From MWEI01 sp964600235 (GTDB taxonomy: Bacteria; Desulfobacterota; Desulfomonilia; UBA1062), in contig CAZRIV010000015.1 in assembly GCA_964600235.1 (NCBI GenBank), forward strand, positions 1 to 64,000: 64,000 nucleotides of DNA. The letters run 5' to 3'. The position numbers and the translations under genes are program-made. The notes beneath the pieces are model-generated. The model had not been told where the DNA came from and did not search any database. It saw only the letters and a program-made list of their open reading frames with translations. Below, one piece after another: positions 50,710 through 58,029 of this stretch. Every line of letters starts with the position of its first letter. The first letter of the stretch is position 1.

Positions 50710-53145
50710 TCACATTTTTACAAAGATATCTTTGAGCACTGAGAGATCTACATCCAATGCATTCATATCGATATATAAATAGCCACTCTCGGATGTTATT
50801 GTCATGGGGCTTTCAACACGACTCAACGTAATGAGTGGTTCAAAAGATGTAAGTTTTATGGTAAAGATCGACCCCCCGACAGAACCGCCCATCATTTTTG
50901 GCAGCTGAACAATGAGATCTTTCACAAAATCCGAATGATCGAAGATGCCCAGATTCCCGATATTGTCTTTCATAATGTGGAAGTTGCATTTGCCCCCTGT
51001 CGGGCTCACAAAAAAAGCAAGCTCATTTTCAACAAGGCGCATTTCAATCACGATATCAAGGTCAACTGAGGCCTCCCACTGAGGTTCACCATTGATTCTA
51101 TATTCGATAAATATATCATCAGCTTGTAGTCTGATCTCAGATGATCTTAAATCAAATACCGGTGGTGCGCTAAACCTCAGGATAGTTTCCTGATTATATA
51201 CTGTACCCGCCTTGGTCCCCTTGAAATCATTACTCAACAACGGCAACAACATTTCATGGATATCCCATTCGAATCCCGTGGTAAACAGCCTTGCAAGCAC
51301 ATAGTTGAGGTTGTCTTGAGATATTATCAGGCTCAGATTATTTCCTGCCGGCATTCTCAGGTTCCATTCATATGGTGTCAGTGTATCTATAACATCCGGG
51401 AATTCGGGACCCATGTTACCATACCTTGTCAAGTCAAGATCAAGGGACAGAGATGAAACTACAGAGTCAATGCTTGTGGAGGTGTTTTCAAGATTTTCCA
51501 ATGTGTTAATAGCCAGTTGCTCGACTGAGGTTCTTCCCAAAAAATAGTTCTGGAAAGATACATCGAATACCTCCTGTACATCCATGACCAGGTTTGTCTG
51601 TCCGGAATATTCACTGTTGGAGACGAGAAATGACGCATCAATGGTAAGGTCATTATCCTGGGTATGAATGAGAGACAGTCCGAATAAAGTAACCGAACGG
51701 AAATCTACATCGTTCATAGTAAAAACTGCCCGGACACTCTTGACTCCGACATTACCGGTGTCCTGTATGATCAATGAATTTATCGTTAAATCATGGGTAT
51801 AAGGGTTTGCGTCCCCATAGGTAAGCGTGGTGATTAATCCTTGATATTGCTTTTTGATACTGTCAAAGGCCTTATCAACCATGCCCTCACAGAGATCGAT
51901 AATGATCCCATCAAGATCAGGAACCGTTCCCGGTGTGATGGGAGAATTCTCAAGGGCCGCAGTCCTGGTTTTCGCAAGGTGCAATCCGGAACCTAGAGCG
52001 AGCACACCCTTATAGGTATCCTCAGGGACCCCATAGAGGTCTATAAAGAGGTATTGTGAAAGATCAATATTCTGTTTGCCCAACAGGGACACCGGGTCAA
52101 CCTGTGAACCGTTTACCATAATGCTTAAAGGCAGCCTGTTTCTTAATGTGCTGAATAATGTATTGAGTTCTGTTACTAGTGGAGATAGTTCCACAACCTG
52201 AAGACCTGCTGCAATCTTATCTTCGAATACTGTTTTTAAGAGAAAATCCTTCTGAAAGGAAACTCGAGGAGATCCCAACAGGTCAAACGCGAGGCACCTC
52301 CTGTTATTATCCCCCTGGTCGTACACGTCGATATACATTTCAACCGCCAGGTCATTATCTGATGTTGTGATAAGGTTCTGATTGTTAAGGTTCATTGCAG
52401 CCATATCAACGTCGTGGATGATAAAGGCAAGATGGACCACAGAAGTAGGATATGAAGCATTATCCGCTGCTCTTAGGTCCACGATTTCGATATCCACGGT
52501 ATTGGCGTCGCCATCTCCATAACTGAGATTCGATATGATCCCGGGATAACGCATTGGAATATCAGCAAAGGCCTGTTTCAAAACCGTGTCGAGTTCCTGG
52601 GCCAGAAGGCTTCTATTGCTCAAGAGTACATCGTCAGTTGTAAGGATTCCTATTCCATCGCGTATGATTGTGCCGGCAGGTTCTTCATTGAAGGTTCTGA
52701 AGACAATCTTTTCTTTCGAGGCACGGTCATTTTTATGTACGGCCTGAATGAGAATCGTTGTATAAGGGCGATCTGTAATTAAGTCGTACTCTGTTTGGTA
52801 ATAATCACCTTGCCTTACTGCTTCGACCTGATTTAATGCGCCATCGCTTATCAGCACCTTGCTGATATCTTCAGGATCACCTCCTACCTTTACCCGCAGC
52901 AGTTTCTTGCCCGGTTCAATAAACTGCCCATCATGCGCCAGAACGAAATCACCGGATTTCTCTTGTACATGGACCTCTATCCTGCGGGCTTCCTTATATT
53001 CTACAGCACCTATGGCGGCCCCGGGGGAATATATGGATTCTTCATCGACGGTTTTTTTGGAGCTACTGCCCCCTGAACATGACGGCATGGTAAAGCAAAA
53101 GATCAGCAAACATGTCACAATAATAAATCTTATGTATTCTCTCAT
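50710..53145 (-). CDS. Large lipoprotein with internal duplication
   Basis: An 811-residue predicted lipoprotein: IRFIIVTCLLIFCFTMPSCS, with PSC at the lipobox. Two related segments follow. One starts near VLLSNRSLLAQELDTVLKQA and has GIISNLSYGDGDANTVDIEI; the other is near DGIIIDLCEGMVDKAFDSIK, with GLITTLTYGDANPYTHDLTI. Each continues with a DVD then LxxTxDNDLxxxxxxxV pattern. The C-terminal third (LSLIISQDNLNYVLARLFTT and later LAFFVSPTGGKCNFHI) has the strand-and-long-helix pattern of TULIP/BPI-like lipid-binding proteins. That assignment is tentative but suits the neighbouring RND exporter. A matching operator palindrome lies upstream of its start. Confidence 0.65.
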   Translation of the reverse strand: MREYIRFIIVTCLLIFCFTMPSCSGGSSSKKTVDEESIYSPGAAIGAVEYKEARRIEVHVQEKSGDFVLAHDGQFIEPGKKLLRVKVGGDPEDISKVLISDGALNQVEAVRQGDYYQTEYDLITDRPYTTILIQAVHKNDRASKEKIVFRTFNEEPAGTIIRDGIGILTTDDVLLSNRSLLAQELDTVLKQAFADIPMRYPGIISNLSYGDGDANTVDIEIVDLRAADNASYPTSVVHLAFIIHDVDMAAMNLNNQNLITTSDNDLAVEMYIDVYDQGDNNRRCLAFDLLGSPRVSFQKDFLLKTVFEDKIAAGLQVVELSPLVTELNTLFSTLRNRLPLSIMVNGSQVDPVSLLGKQNIDLSQYLFIDLYGVPEDTYKGVLALGSGLHLAKTRTAALENSPITPGTVPDLDGIIIDLCEGMVDKAFDSIKKQYQGLITTLTYGDANPYTHDLTINSLIIQDTGNVGVKSVRAVFTMNDVDFRSVTLFGLSLIHTQDNDLTIDASFLVSNSEYSGQTNLVMDVQEVFDVSFQNYFLGRTSVEQLAINTLENLENTSTSIDSVVSSLSLDLDLTRYGNMGPEFPDVIDTLTPYEWNLRMPAGNNLSLIISQDNLNYVLARLFTTGFEWDIHEMLLPLLSNDFKGTKAGTVYNQETILRFSAPPVFDLRSSEIRLQADDIFIEYRINGEPQWEASVDLDIVIEMRLVENELAFFVSPTGGKCNFHIMKDNIGNLGIFDHSDFVKDLIVQLPKMMGGSVGGSIFTIKLTSFEPLITLSRVESPMTITSESGYLYIDMNALDVDLSVLKDIFVKM

Positions 53146-53261
53146 ACAACCCTTTATATAATGCTTTATTGACTCTGCTGCAATCTACTTGCCACCTCAT
53201 TGTATCGCAATCATTTTGCTCCAACTGTTTTTTTATATCATATTCATAGAGAGTTAGTCAA

Positions 53262-53277
53262 TAATGAATTCTCATTA
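53262..53277. promoter_or_regulatory. Palindromic operator candidate (site 3)
   Basis: TAATGA-ATTC-TCATTA lies about 115 bases upstream of the large lipoprotein gene. It has the same arms and spacing as the two sites upstream of the RND gene, implying shared control of the two transcription units. Confidence 0.5.
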
Positions 53278-53618
53278 CTACTACAATCTGTGTAATATCC
53301 TTGCAATAATTATTCCTCTGGGCAACGTGGTTTAGGACTTATTTTTCATTTAATATTATTCACGTTTCCTGTCAGCGTTTCAATCTCATCCGCGGTATTG
53401 CACAGCAAAGGGTAATCTTTTTCCTTTTTTTTTGAAAGATTTCTCTCCATGTTCAGGGGGAGTGATAGCGGATACTCCTCCAATGAAACCATTAAAGATA
53501 TATGGCGTACACAGAAACTGACGAGCATCACAGCCTCTTGAATCACCCCGGAGGCTTTGAATCCAGTTAATATAATACAACATTAGATTTAATAAGTAAA
53601 AATTCGAGCTCATTGTTT

Positions 53619-53634
53619 TGGCGTGTGCAATGCA
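53619..53634 (+). promoter_or_regulatory. Possible sigma-54 promoter
   Basis: TGGCGTGTGCAATGCA has GG and GC separated by ten bases, as required for a -24/-12 element. It lies about 155 bases upstream of the lipoprotein start at 53790. The match to TGGCACG-N4-TTGCA is partial. Confidence 0.22.
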
Positions 53635-53789
53635 TTCGATATATTCAGGAACACTTCTTGATTCATCAATGATGCCACCCAGTTAAACATGCTTTAACTT
53701 GGGAAAATGGTGACGTTTGTGGTGTAATTATTGCATCAATTATGCTACAAGATTTCACTGTTAATATGTCATCTTTATAAGGGGGAGGC

Positions 53790-54701
53790 ATGAGGTATTA
53801 TAACTGGTCGGTATTTATCTTATTATTTTTCCTACTGAGCGCATGCAGCCAGGACAGTATCTTTGAAGGCATTTCCGAAGATTCAAGCCATGATACAAAA
53901 GTTGATAACGCAAAGACAGATCTTGATAATGCCGATTATGATAACGTCATCACCTCTTTGAGTTCATTGTATACCACAACAGCCCTTAATCCGGAGATTG
54001 GGCAGATCCTGGCCTCGGCATATATGGGTAAGGCATGGGTGGATACTACCCTCTATGTCGCCAATGCAACCAGTTCAGGCGTTGACCCCTTTGACAGTGC
54101 GGCTTCCATGTTTTCCTCTCCCCAAATCACCGTAGATTCAAATGGAAGATTCATTGCCGGTTCACAAATGAGTGATCTTCTCAGCAACATCACTTATGCA
54201 AAAGAGACACTCAATGTCCTAGAAAGGAACGGGAAAGCCACGAATGACCACCTCATTCAACTCGGGCTTGCTTCTCTAGCGCATCTGATCTTGTATACAA
54301 GCAATCAATCGGCTGTTGCGATGAATTACACCCTCGTTGACACCAATTCAAGCAATGATGATGAAGACCTTGTGCCGGCTCCCATAAGTACCTCCGCCTA
54401 TAAATACTACAATGAATCCAGAGAGTTTAATCTGGCCGGGGTTTCACCTGGATCATTCAATGGTAAAACACAAGATGGTTCTATTTACCTTTTTCAAGAG
54501 GACTTATTAAACATCAACCATGCACTTGCATCTTTTTCCGCAGAATACCCGGGACGAAACGACTTCAGGACCAGTCTGTACAATTTCATCTCTGCAGTAC
54601 TTGGGGCCGAGCCGGATGAGGCAATAACTGATGAACTGATCATGTCTTATACGACGTACGGCCTCTATACATACATTATGAGCATTGCAGAAATAGAATG
54701 A
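53790..54701 (+). CDS. Helical lipoprotein of unknown function
   Basis: A 303-residue predicted lipoprotein (YNWSVFILLFFLLSACSQ, lipobox LSAC). The mature part begins with a charged, Asp-rich linker, then predicted helices resembling TPR-like pairs (NAKTDLDNADYDNVITSLSS, then ALNPEIGQILASAYMGKAWV). Similar proteins occur beside PorV/TraF-like outer-membrane proteins, and that is the case here: the next gene starts 28 bases downstream. AGGGGGAGGC is a strong ribosome site. The function is unknown. Confidence 0.72.
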   Translation: MRYYNWSVFILLFFLLSACSQDSIFEGISEDSSHDTKVDNAKTDLDNADYDNVITSLSSLYTTTALNPEIGQILASAYMGKAWVDTTLYVANATSSGVDPFDSAASMFSSPQITVDSNGRFIAGSQMSDLLSNITYAKETLNVLERNGKATNDHLIQLGLASLAHLILYTSNQSAVAMNYTLVDTNSSNDDEDLVPAPISTSAYKYYNESREFNLAGVSPGSFNGKTQDGSIYLFQEDLLNINHALASFSAEYPGRNDFRTSLYNFISAVLGAEPDEAITDELIMSYTTYGLYTYIMSIAEIE

Positions 54702-54729
54702 CCAGATGTTTGCTATACGGAGGATATTC

Positions 54730-55797
54730 ATGAATAAAAAGATTGGGATCATCCTTGTTATAATATTTCTCTTTTCTTCTGACGCCCTTGCGAAAGAATT
54801 TCCCTACATATATAAAGGCGCAAGACCGTTAGGCATGGGTGGAGCATTTACAGCCCTGTCCGATGATGCCAATGCCCTCTTTTATAATCCGGCAGGACTT
54901 GCAAATATTAAAGATCCCCGTATATCAGCCTTTAACCTTGACCTGGAATTCGGCAAAAACGCATATGATTTCAACAAAGATGCCTTGGATATGGATCTTG
55001 ATAACCCAGAAGAAGTGGGCAAGTTCCTTAATGACCATGTAGGTGATTATGGCCACCTTTCAGCATCGGTATTCCCAAACTATATAAGGCCGAATTTTGC
55101 ATTCGGGATCATTGGCTCTGCAAAGTCAAATCCTCATGTCAGGGACCGTCAGTATCCGAAACTCTCAATGGATGTTGTTGAGGATATAGGGGCTTGTGCA
55201 GGTTACGCACACTCACTTTTTGACGACAGTCTTCTCATCGGTTCAACCCTCAAATATCTCTACCGTAAAAGCATAGACAGAGAGTATACTGTTGCAGACA
55301 TAACTACGCATGGCTTCAAAAACCGGGTGAAGGATGATTTTGAATCCGGCGGTGGGGTTCTTCTTGACCTGGGCATCATATACAAGATTCAGTCCTCCCA
55401 GGAAGACATCACCCACGAGCCCCTACAGATTGCCGTTAGCGTCAGCAACCTCATCGGGAATAAACTCGGTGATGCTACCGACCTCGACCCGCACATAGAT
55501 CTCGGCGTCTCGAAACGTTTAGGCGACCTTACTCTTGCCGCAGATTATGCCGATATCCTCAACCAGCTCGGAGAAGACACCGACATAGCGAAAAGGATCC
55601 ATCTCGGTCTTGAGTATTCGGCAACGAAAATCCTCAGACTAAGAGCCGGTGTAAATCAGGGGTACCTGACCCTGGGCATGGGTATTGATGCCAAACGGGT
55701 TCAATTCGATCTGCTCACATATTCAGAAGAAGTTGGATCATATTCAGGTGACCAGAAAGACAGACGCTATCTTATTCGTTTTGGCAGCGTATTCTGA
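54730..55797 (+). CDS. PorV/UPF0164-like outer-membrane barrel protein
   Basis: A 355-residue exported protein with a signal peptide (KIGIILVIIFLFSSDALA). The mature N-terminus GARPLGMGGAFTALSDDANA continues into LFYNPAGLANI, the hallmark of PorV/PorQ/UPF0164 and TraF-like members of the FadL-related superfamily. About 14 beta-strands follow, ending in RRYLIRFGSVF. CGGAGGATATTC precedes the ATG; the longer frame from 54706 is rejected. It is paired with the upstream lipoprotein. PorV-like proteins act as outer-membrane shuttles or channels; the substrate here is unknown. Confidence 0.78.
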   Translation: MNKKIGIILVIIFLFSSDALAKEFPYIYKGARPLGMGGAFTALSDDANALFYNPAGLANIKDPRISAFNLDLEFGKNAYDFNKDALDMDLDNPEEVGKFLNDHVGDYGHLSASVFPNYIRPNFAFGIIGSAKSNPHVRDRQYPKLSMDVVEDIGACAGYAHSLFDDSLLIGSTLKYLYRKSIDREYTVADITTHGFKNRVKDDFESGGGVLLDLGIIYKIQSSQEDITHEPLQIAVSVSNLIGNKLGDATDLDPHIDLGVSKRLGDLTLAADYADILNQLGEDTDIAKRIHLGLEYSATKILRLRAGVNQGYLTLGMGIDAKRVQFDLLTYSEEVGSYSGDQKDRRYLIRFGSVF

Positions 55798-55971
55798 TAC
55801 CCGGCATACTTGGACGATACTCCAGATCTTAGGGGCTGATATATAAGGGACTCAGTCAGCTATCCTCCTTGACCAAGACCGGGCATAATAAAGGGTGAGG
55901 TAAGAGTTTCAAAAGGCTCGTGATTTGCCCGACACGGCTGTTTATACACGGACATCTTCTCAATTGAACTC

Positions 55972-55991
55972 CCCCGCATCAAGCTGCGGGG
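55972..55991. repeat. REP-like palindrome
   Basis: CCCCGCATCAAGCTGCGGGG, 7-bp arms with a 6-base loop, of the same type as the CCTCGCAGC..GCTGCGGGG units at 47501-47662. It lies in the gap after the PorV-like gene. Confidence 0.6.
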
Positions 55992-56102
55992 TATCAAAAC
56001 CTCGATAGGAAACAGACATTGGGTAGTAAGCCAAAAGGAATTAAGCTCTATCAGCATTAAATATCATAATTGAGTTAGTAACATACATCAAATAAACTGT
56101 TG

Positions 56103-56256
56103 GTAGCGTCCGGGATTTAGTGTAAATGGCCAACGACTCTGATAGGAGAGAGAGATGGCCATACAAGAAGAGTTGCTTGATGAGTTGATGAAGAGATATG
56201 GAAGCTCCGAGAAAGAACATATTGCAGCTCACGTGGGAATTACACATGGGAAATAG
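56103..56256 (+). pseudogene. Truncated IS256-like transposase with element end
   Basis: An ATG at 56155 opens a 33-codon frame, MAIQEELLDELMKRYGSSEK then EHIAAHVG, stopped at 56254. The first half resembles the N-terminus of IS256-family (mutator) transposases, ELLDELLKxYxSPEDL. Just upstream, GTAGCGTCCGGGATTTAGTG (from 56103) resembles the terminal repeat of such elements. Only the left end survives, abutting the nth gene. The family assignment is by eye and moderate. Confidence 0.45.
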
Positions 56257-56289
56257 GATCAATTGATTACTGCACAATCCTTCAGGGCC

Positions 56290-56943
56290 ATGAATAATAG
56301 GACAATCCACCGTGTTTTTAAAATCCTTTCCCTCGAGGTTCGAAAATTCCAGGAACCCATTGTCGGCAGGGTAGCCCGTGACCATGACCCATTCAAGATA
56401 CTCATATCGACAATGCTCTCCCTCAGAACCAAGGACATCACAACAGAGAGGGCATTCGAGAGACTCACTGCTGTTGCTACAACTCCCCATGAAATTGCCG
56501 GATTACCGCTCGCTGTCATCGAGCAGGCCATTTACCCGGTGGGTTTCTATAAAACCAAGGCAAAGAGCATCAAAGAAACCGCAAGGATCATCTCCCAGGA
56601 GTACAACGGCAAAGTCCCCCATGGTATGGACGAGCTACTCAAGCTCCCCGGTGTCGGAAGAAAGACTGCTAACCTGGTAATCATATTGGGATTCGATGCC
56701 TTGGGCATCTGCGTAGATACGCATGTCCACCGAATCACCAACCGCTGGGGATATGTTTCAACCAAAACGCCCGATGAAACAGAGATGAGGCTCAGGGATA
56801 TACTCCCGGTAGAATATTGGAAGGACATCAATAACTACCTTGTGCCCTATGGTCAGAATGTATGCCTTCCCGTAAGCCCCCTGTGCTCCCGGTGCGCTAT
56901 AAGGGAACTGTGCGAATGCGTTGGTGTAAAGATATCCAGGTAA
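56290..56943 (+). CDS. nth: Endonuclease III
   Basis: Base-excision repair DNA glycosylase/AP lyase for oxidised pyrimidines. The 217-residue protein has the helix-hairpin-helix LPGVGRKTANLVI with catalytic K125, and CVDTHVHR with catalytic D143. The [4Fe-4S] cysteine pattern C-x6-C-x2-C-x5-C is in CLPVSPLCSRCAIRELC. All key residues of E. coli Nth (K120, D138 and the four cysteines) are present. The frame runs back to a TTG at 56263 next to the transposase remnant, but the ATG at 56290 matches the family start. Ten bases separate it from the PTS genes. Confidence 0.95.
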   Translation: MNNRTIHRVFKILSLEVRKFQEPIVGRVARDHDPFKILISTMLSLRTKDITTERAFERLTAVATTPHEIAGLPLAVIEQAIYPVGFYKTKAKSIKETARIISQEYNGKVPHGMDELLKLPGVGRKTANLVIILGFDALGICVDTHVHRITNRWGYVSTKTPDETEMRLRDILPVEYWKDINNYLVPYGQNVCLPVSPLCSRCAIRELCECVGVKISR

Positions 56944-56953
56944 AGTAATATCT

Positions 56954-57766
56954 TTGAAGGATTTTCACCTACCCTTCCCTTTAAAGTTGCGTAAGATCCT
57001 GTCTACACTGTATTTATTGACGCACTTAACCAGGTGTGTTACTGAATCATCTACGGTGAAAATACCTATTCGAGCTGCCTTATGCATTTTATGGCGATCC
57101 TTGTTGATCCAGTCAGTCTGGAATTTCAGGGGTATGCAGAATATCGGTTTCACTTATGCGATTCTCCCGGGTCTGAAAAAAATCATCCCTGAAAAGTGGC
57201 CTGATGCCTTAAGGCGCTATAGTACATTCTTTAATACACAACCCTATATGGCTCCGACAGCAATTGGGGTATTCCTTCATCTCCATGAACAAGGTGATGA
57301 GGAACTGATTGAAAAGATAAAACCATCGCTGTCCGGTTCTCTTGCGGCCATTGGTGATACCTTTTTCTGGTCAACACTGAAACCGCTCCTTGCACTATTA
57401 CTTTTACTCTCAGCGCTTGCAGGCCGGGTGGAAGGATTATTCATTTCAATTATCATATTTGATTCTTTACACTTATGGACAATTGCCTGGGGCTTTTTCC
57501 ATGGGTACAACCACGGACCGCAAGGCGCCCTTGCCATAGGACGCATTCTTTCAATTGATCTTTCCAGGAACATCTCACTCATGATCCCCTTTCTCTGCGG
57601 TGTTCTTCTCTGTTATCTCCCCCTAAGGATGGATTCAAGACAGGGTATTTTCATAGTACTCACCCTCTTTGCGGCAAGTGTTGTCCTCCTGAAACTGCGC
57701 GCAAACATATTCTGGTTAGTATATGGAGTATTTACACTATCCGTGTTATGGACTATTCTACAATGA
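56954..57766 (+). CDS. Mannose-family PTS EIID component
   Basis: The integral-membrane IID subunit of a mannose/fructose/sorbose-type PTS. The signature is clear: LLIQSVWNFRGMQNIGFTYA then ILPGL, and later TFFNTQPYMAPTAIGVFLHL. Four or five C-terminal helices follow. At 270 residues from TTG 56954 it is near the family norm; a GTG at 57056 (giving KIPIRAALCILWRSLL) would fit where most EIID proteins begin, so the start is uncertain. Its stop overlaps the HPr start (ATGA). No EIIA, EIIB or EIIC gene lies in the window, which is unusual because EIID normally works with EIIC. Confidence 0.85.
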   Translation: MKDFHLPFPLKLRKILSTLYLLTHLTRCVTESSTVKIPIRAALCILWRSLLIQSVWNFRGMQNIGFTYAILPGLKKIIPEKWPDALRRYSTFFNTQPYMAPTAIGVFLHLHEQGDEELIEKIKPSLSGSLAAIGDTFFWSTLKPLLALLLLLSALAGRVEGLFISIIIFDSLHLWTIAWGFFHGYNHGPQGALAIGRILSIDLSRNISLMIPFLCGVLLCYLPLRMDSRQGIFIVLTLFAASVVLLKLRANIFWLVYGVFTLSVLWTILQ

Positions 57767-58029
57767 AAGAAGATCATGTTACTATTGTGAATAAACTTGG
57801 CATGCATGCCAGATCGGCGGCACTTTTTTCTAAGCAGGCATCAACATTCTCTTCAAAGGTAGAGGTAATAAAGGATCATATGAAAGTGAATGGCAAAAGC
57901 ATCATGGAGTTGCTCACTATAGCTGCCGTAAGAGGGTCCAAGATCATTATCCGAGCTGATGGCAATGATGAAGAGGACGCCATTAACTCTTTGATCTCTT
58001 TAGTGAAAGACGGTTTCGGGGAGCGATAA
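57763..58029 (+). CDS. ptsH: Phosphocarrier protein HPr
   Basis: An 88-residue PTS phosphocarrier that accepts phosphate from EI. The active-site histidine is exactly H15 in VNKLGMHARSAALF. S46 in VNGKSIMELLTIAA is the residue phosphorylated by HPr kinase in organisms that have it, so regulatory phosphorylation is possible. The start is the ATG that overlaps the EIID stop; the in-frame ATG 15 bases earlier is less likely. Its stop overlaps the EI start by one base (TAATG). Confidence 0.95.
   Translation: MKEDHVTIVNKLGMHARSAALFSKQASTFSSKVEVIKDHMKVNGKSIMELLTIAAVRGSKIIIRADGNDEEDAINSLISLVKDGFGER

Larger units (their letters stand above)
53146..53789. other. Divergent intergenic region, 640 bases
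   Basis: A long AT-rich gap between two divergent lipoprotein genes. It holds operator site 3 (53262-53277) and a possible sigma-54 site (53619-53634). The sequence TGCTTTAACTTGGGAAAATG near 53689 faintly resembles the dispersed repeat. Minus-strand frames around 53346-53613 are open in two phases on either side of a poly-A tract, but neither has a ribosome site, so no gene is called. Confidence 0.35.

Noticed and set aside
53346..53613. Two overlapping minus-strand frames on either side of a poly-A tract
   Set aside because: They could be a small frameshifted gene, but neither frame has a ribosome site or a recognisable motif.
53686..53725. A fifth copy of the dispersed repeat
   Set aside because: Only about 24 bases (TGCTTTAACTTGGGAAAATG region) resemble copy C, too little to claim homology.
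56041..56490. A 149-codon minus-strand frame
   Set aside because: Antisense to the transposase remnant and to nth.
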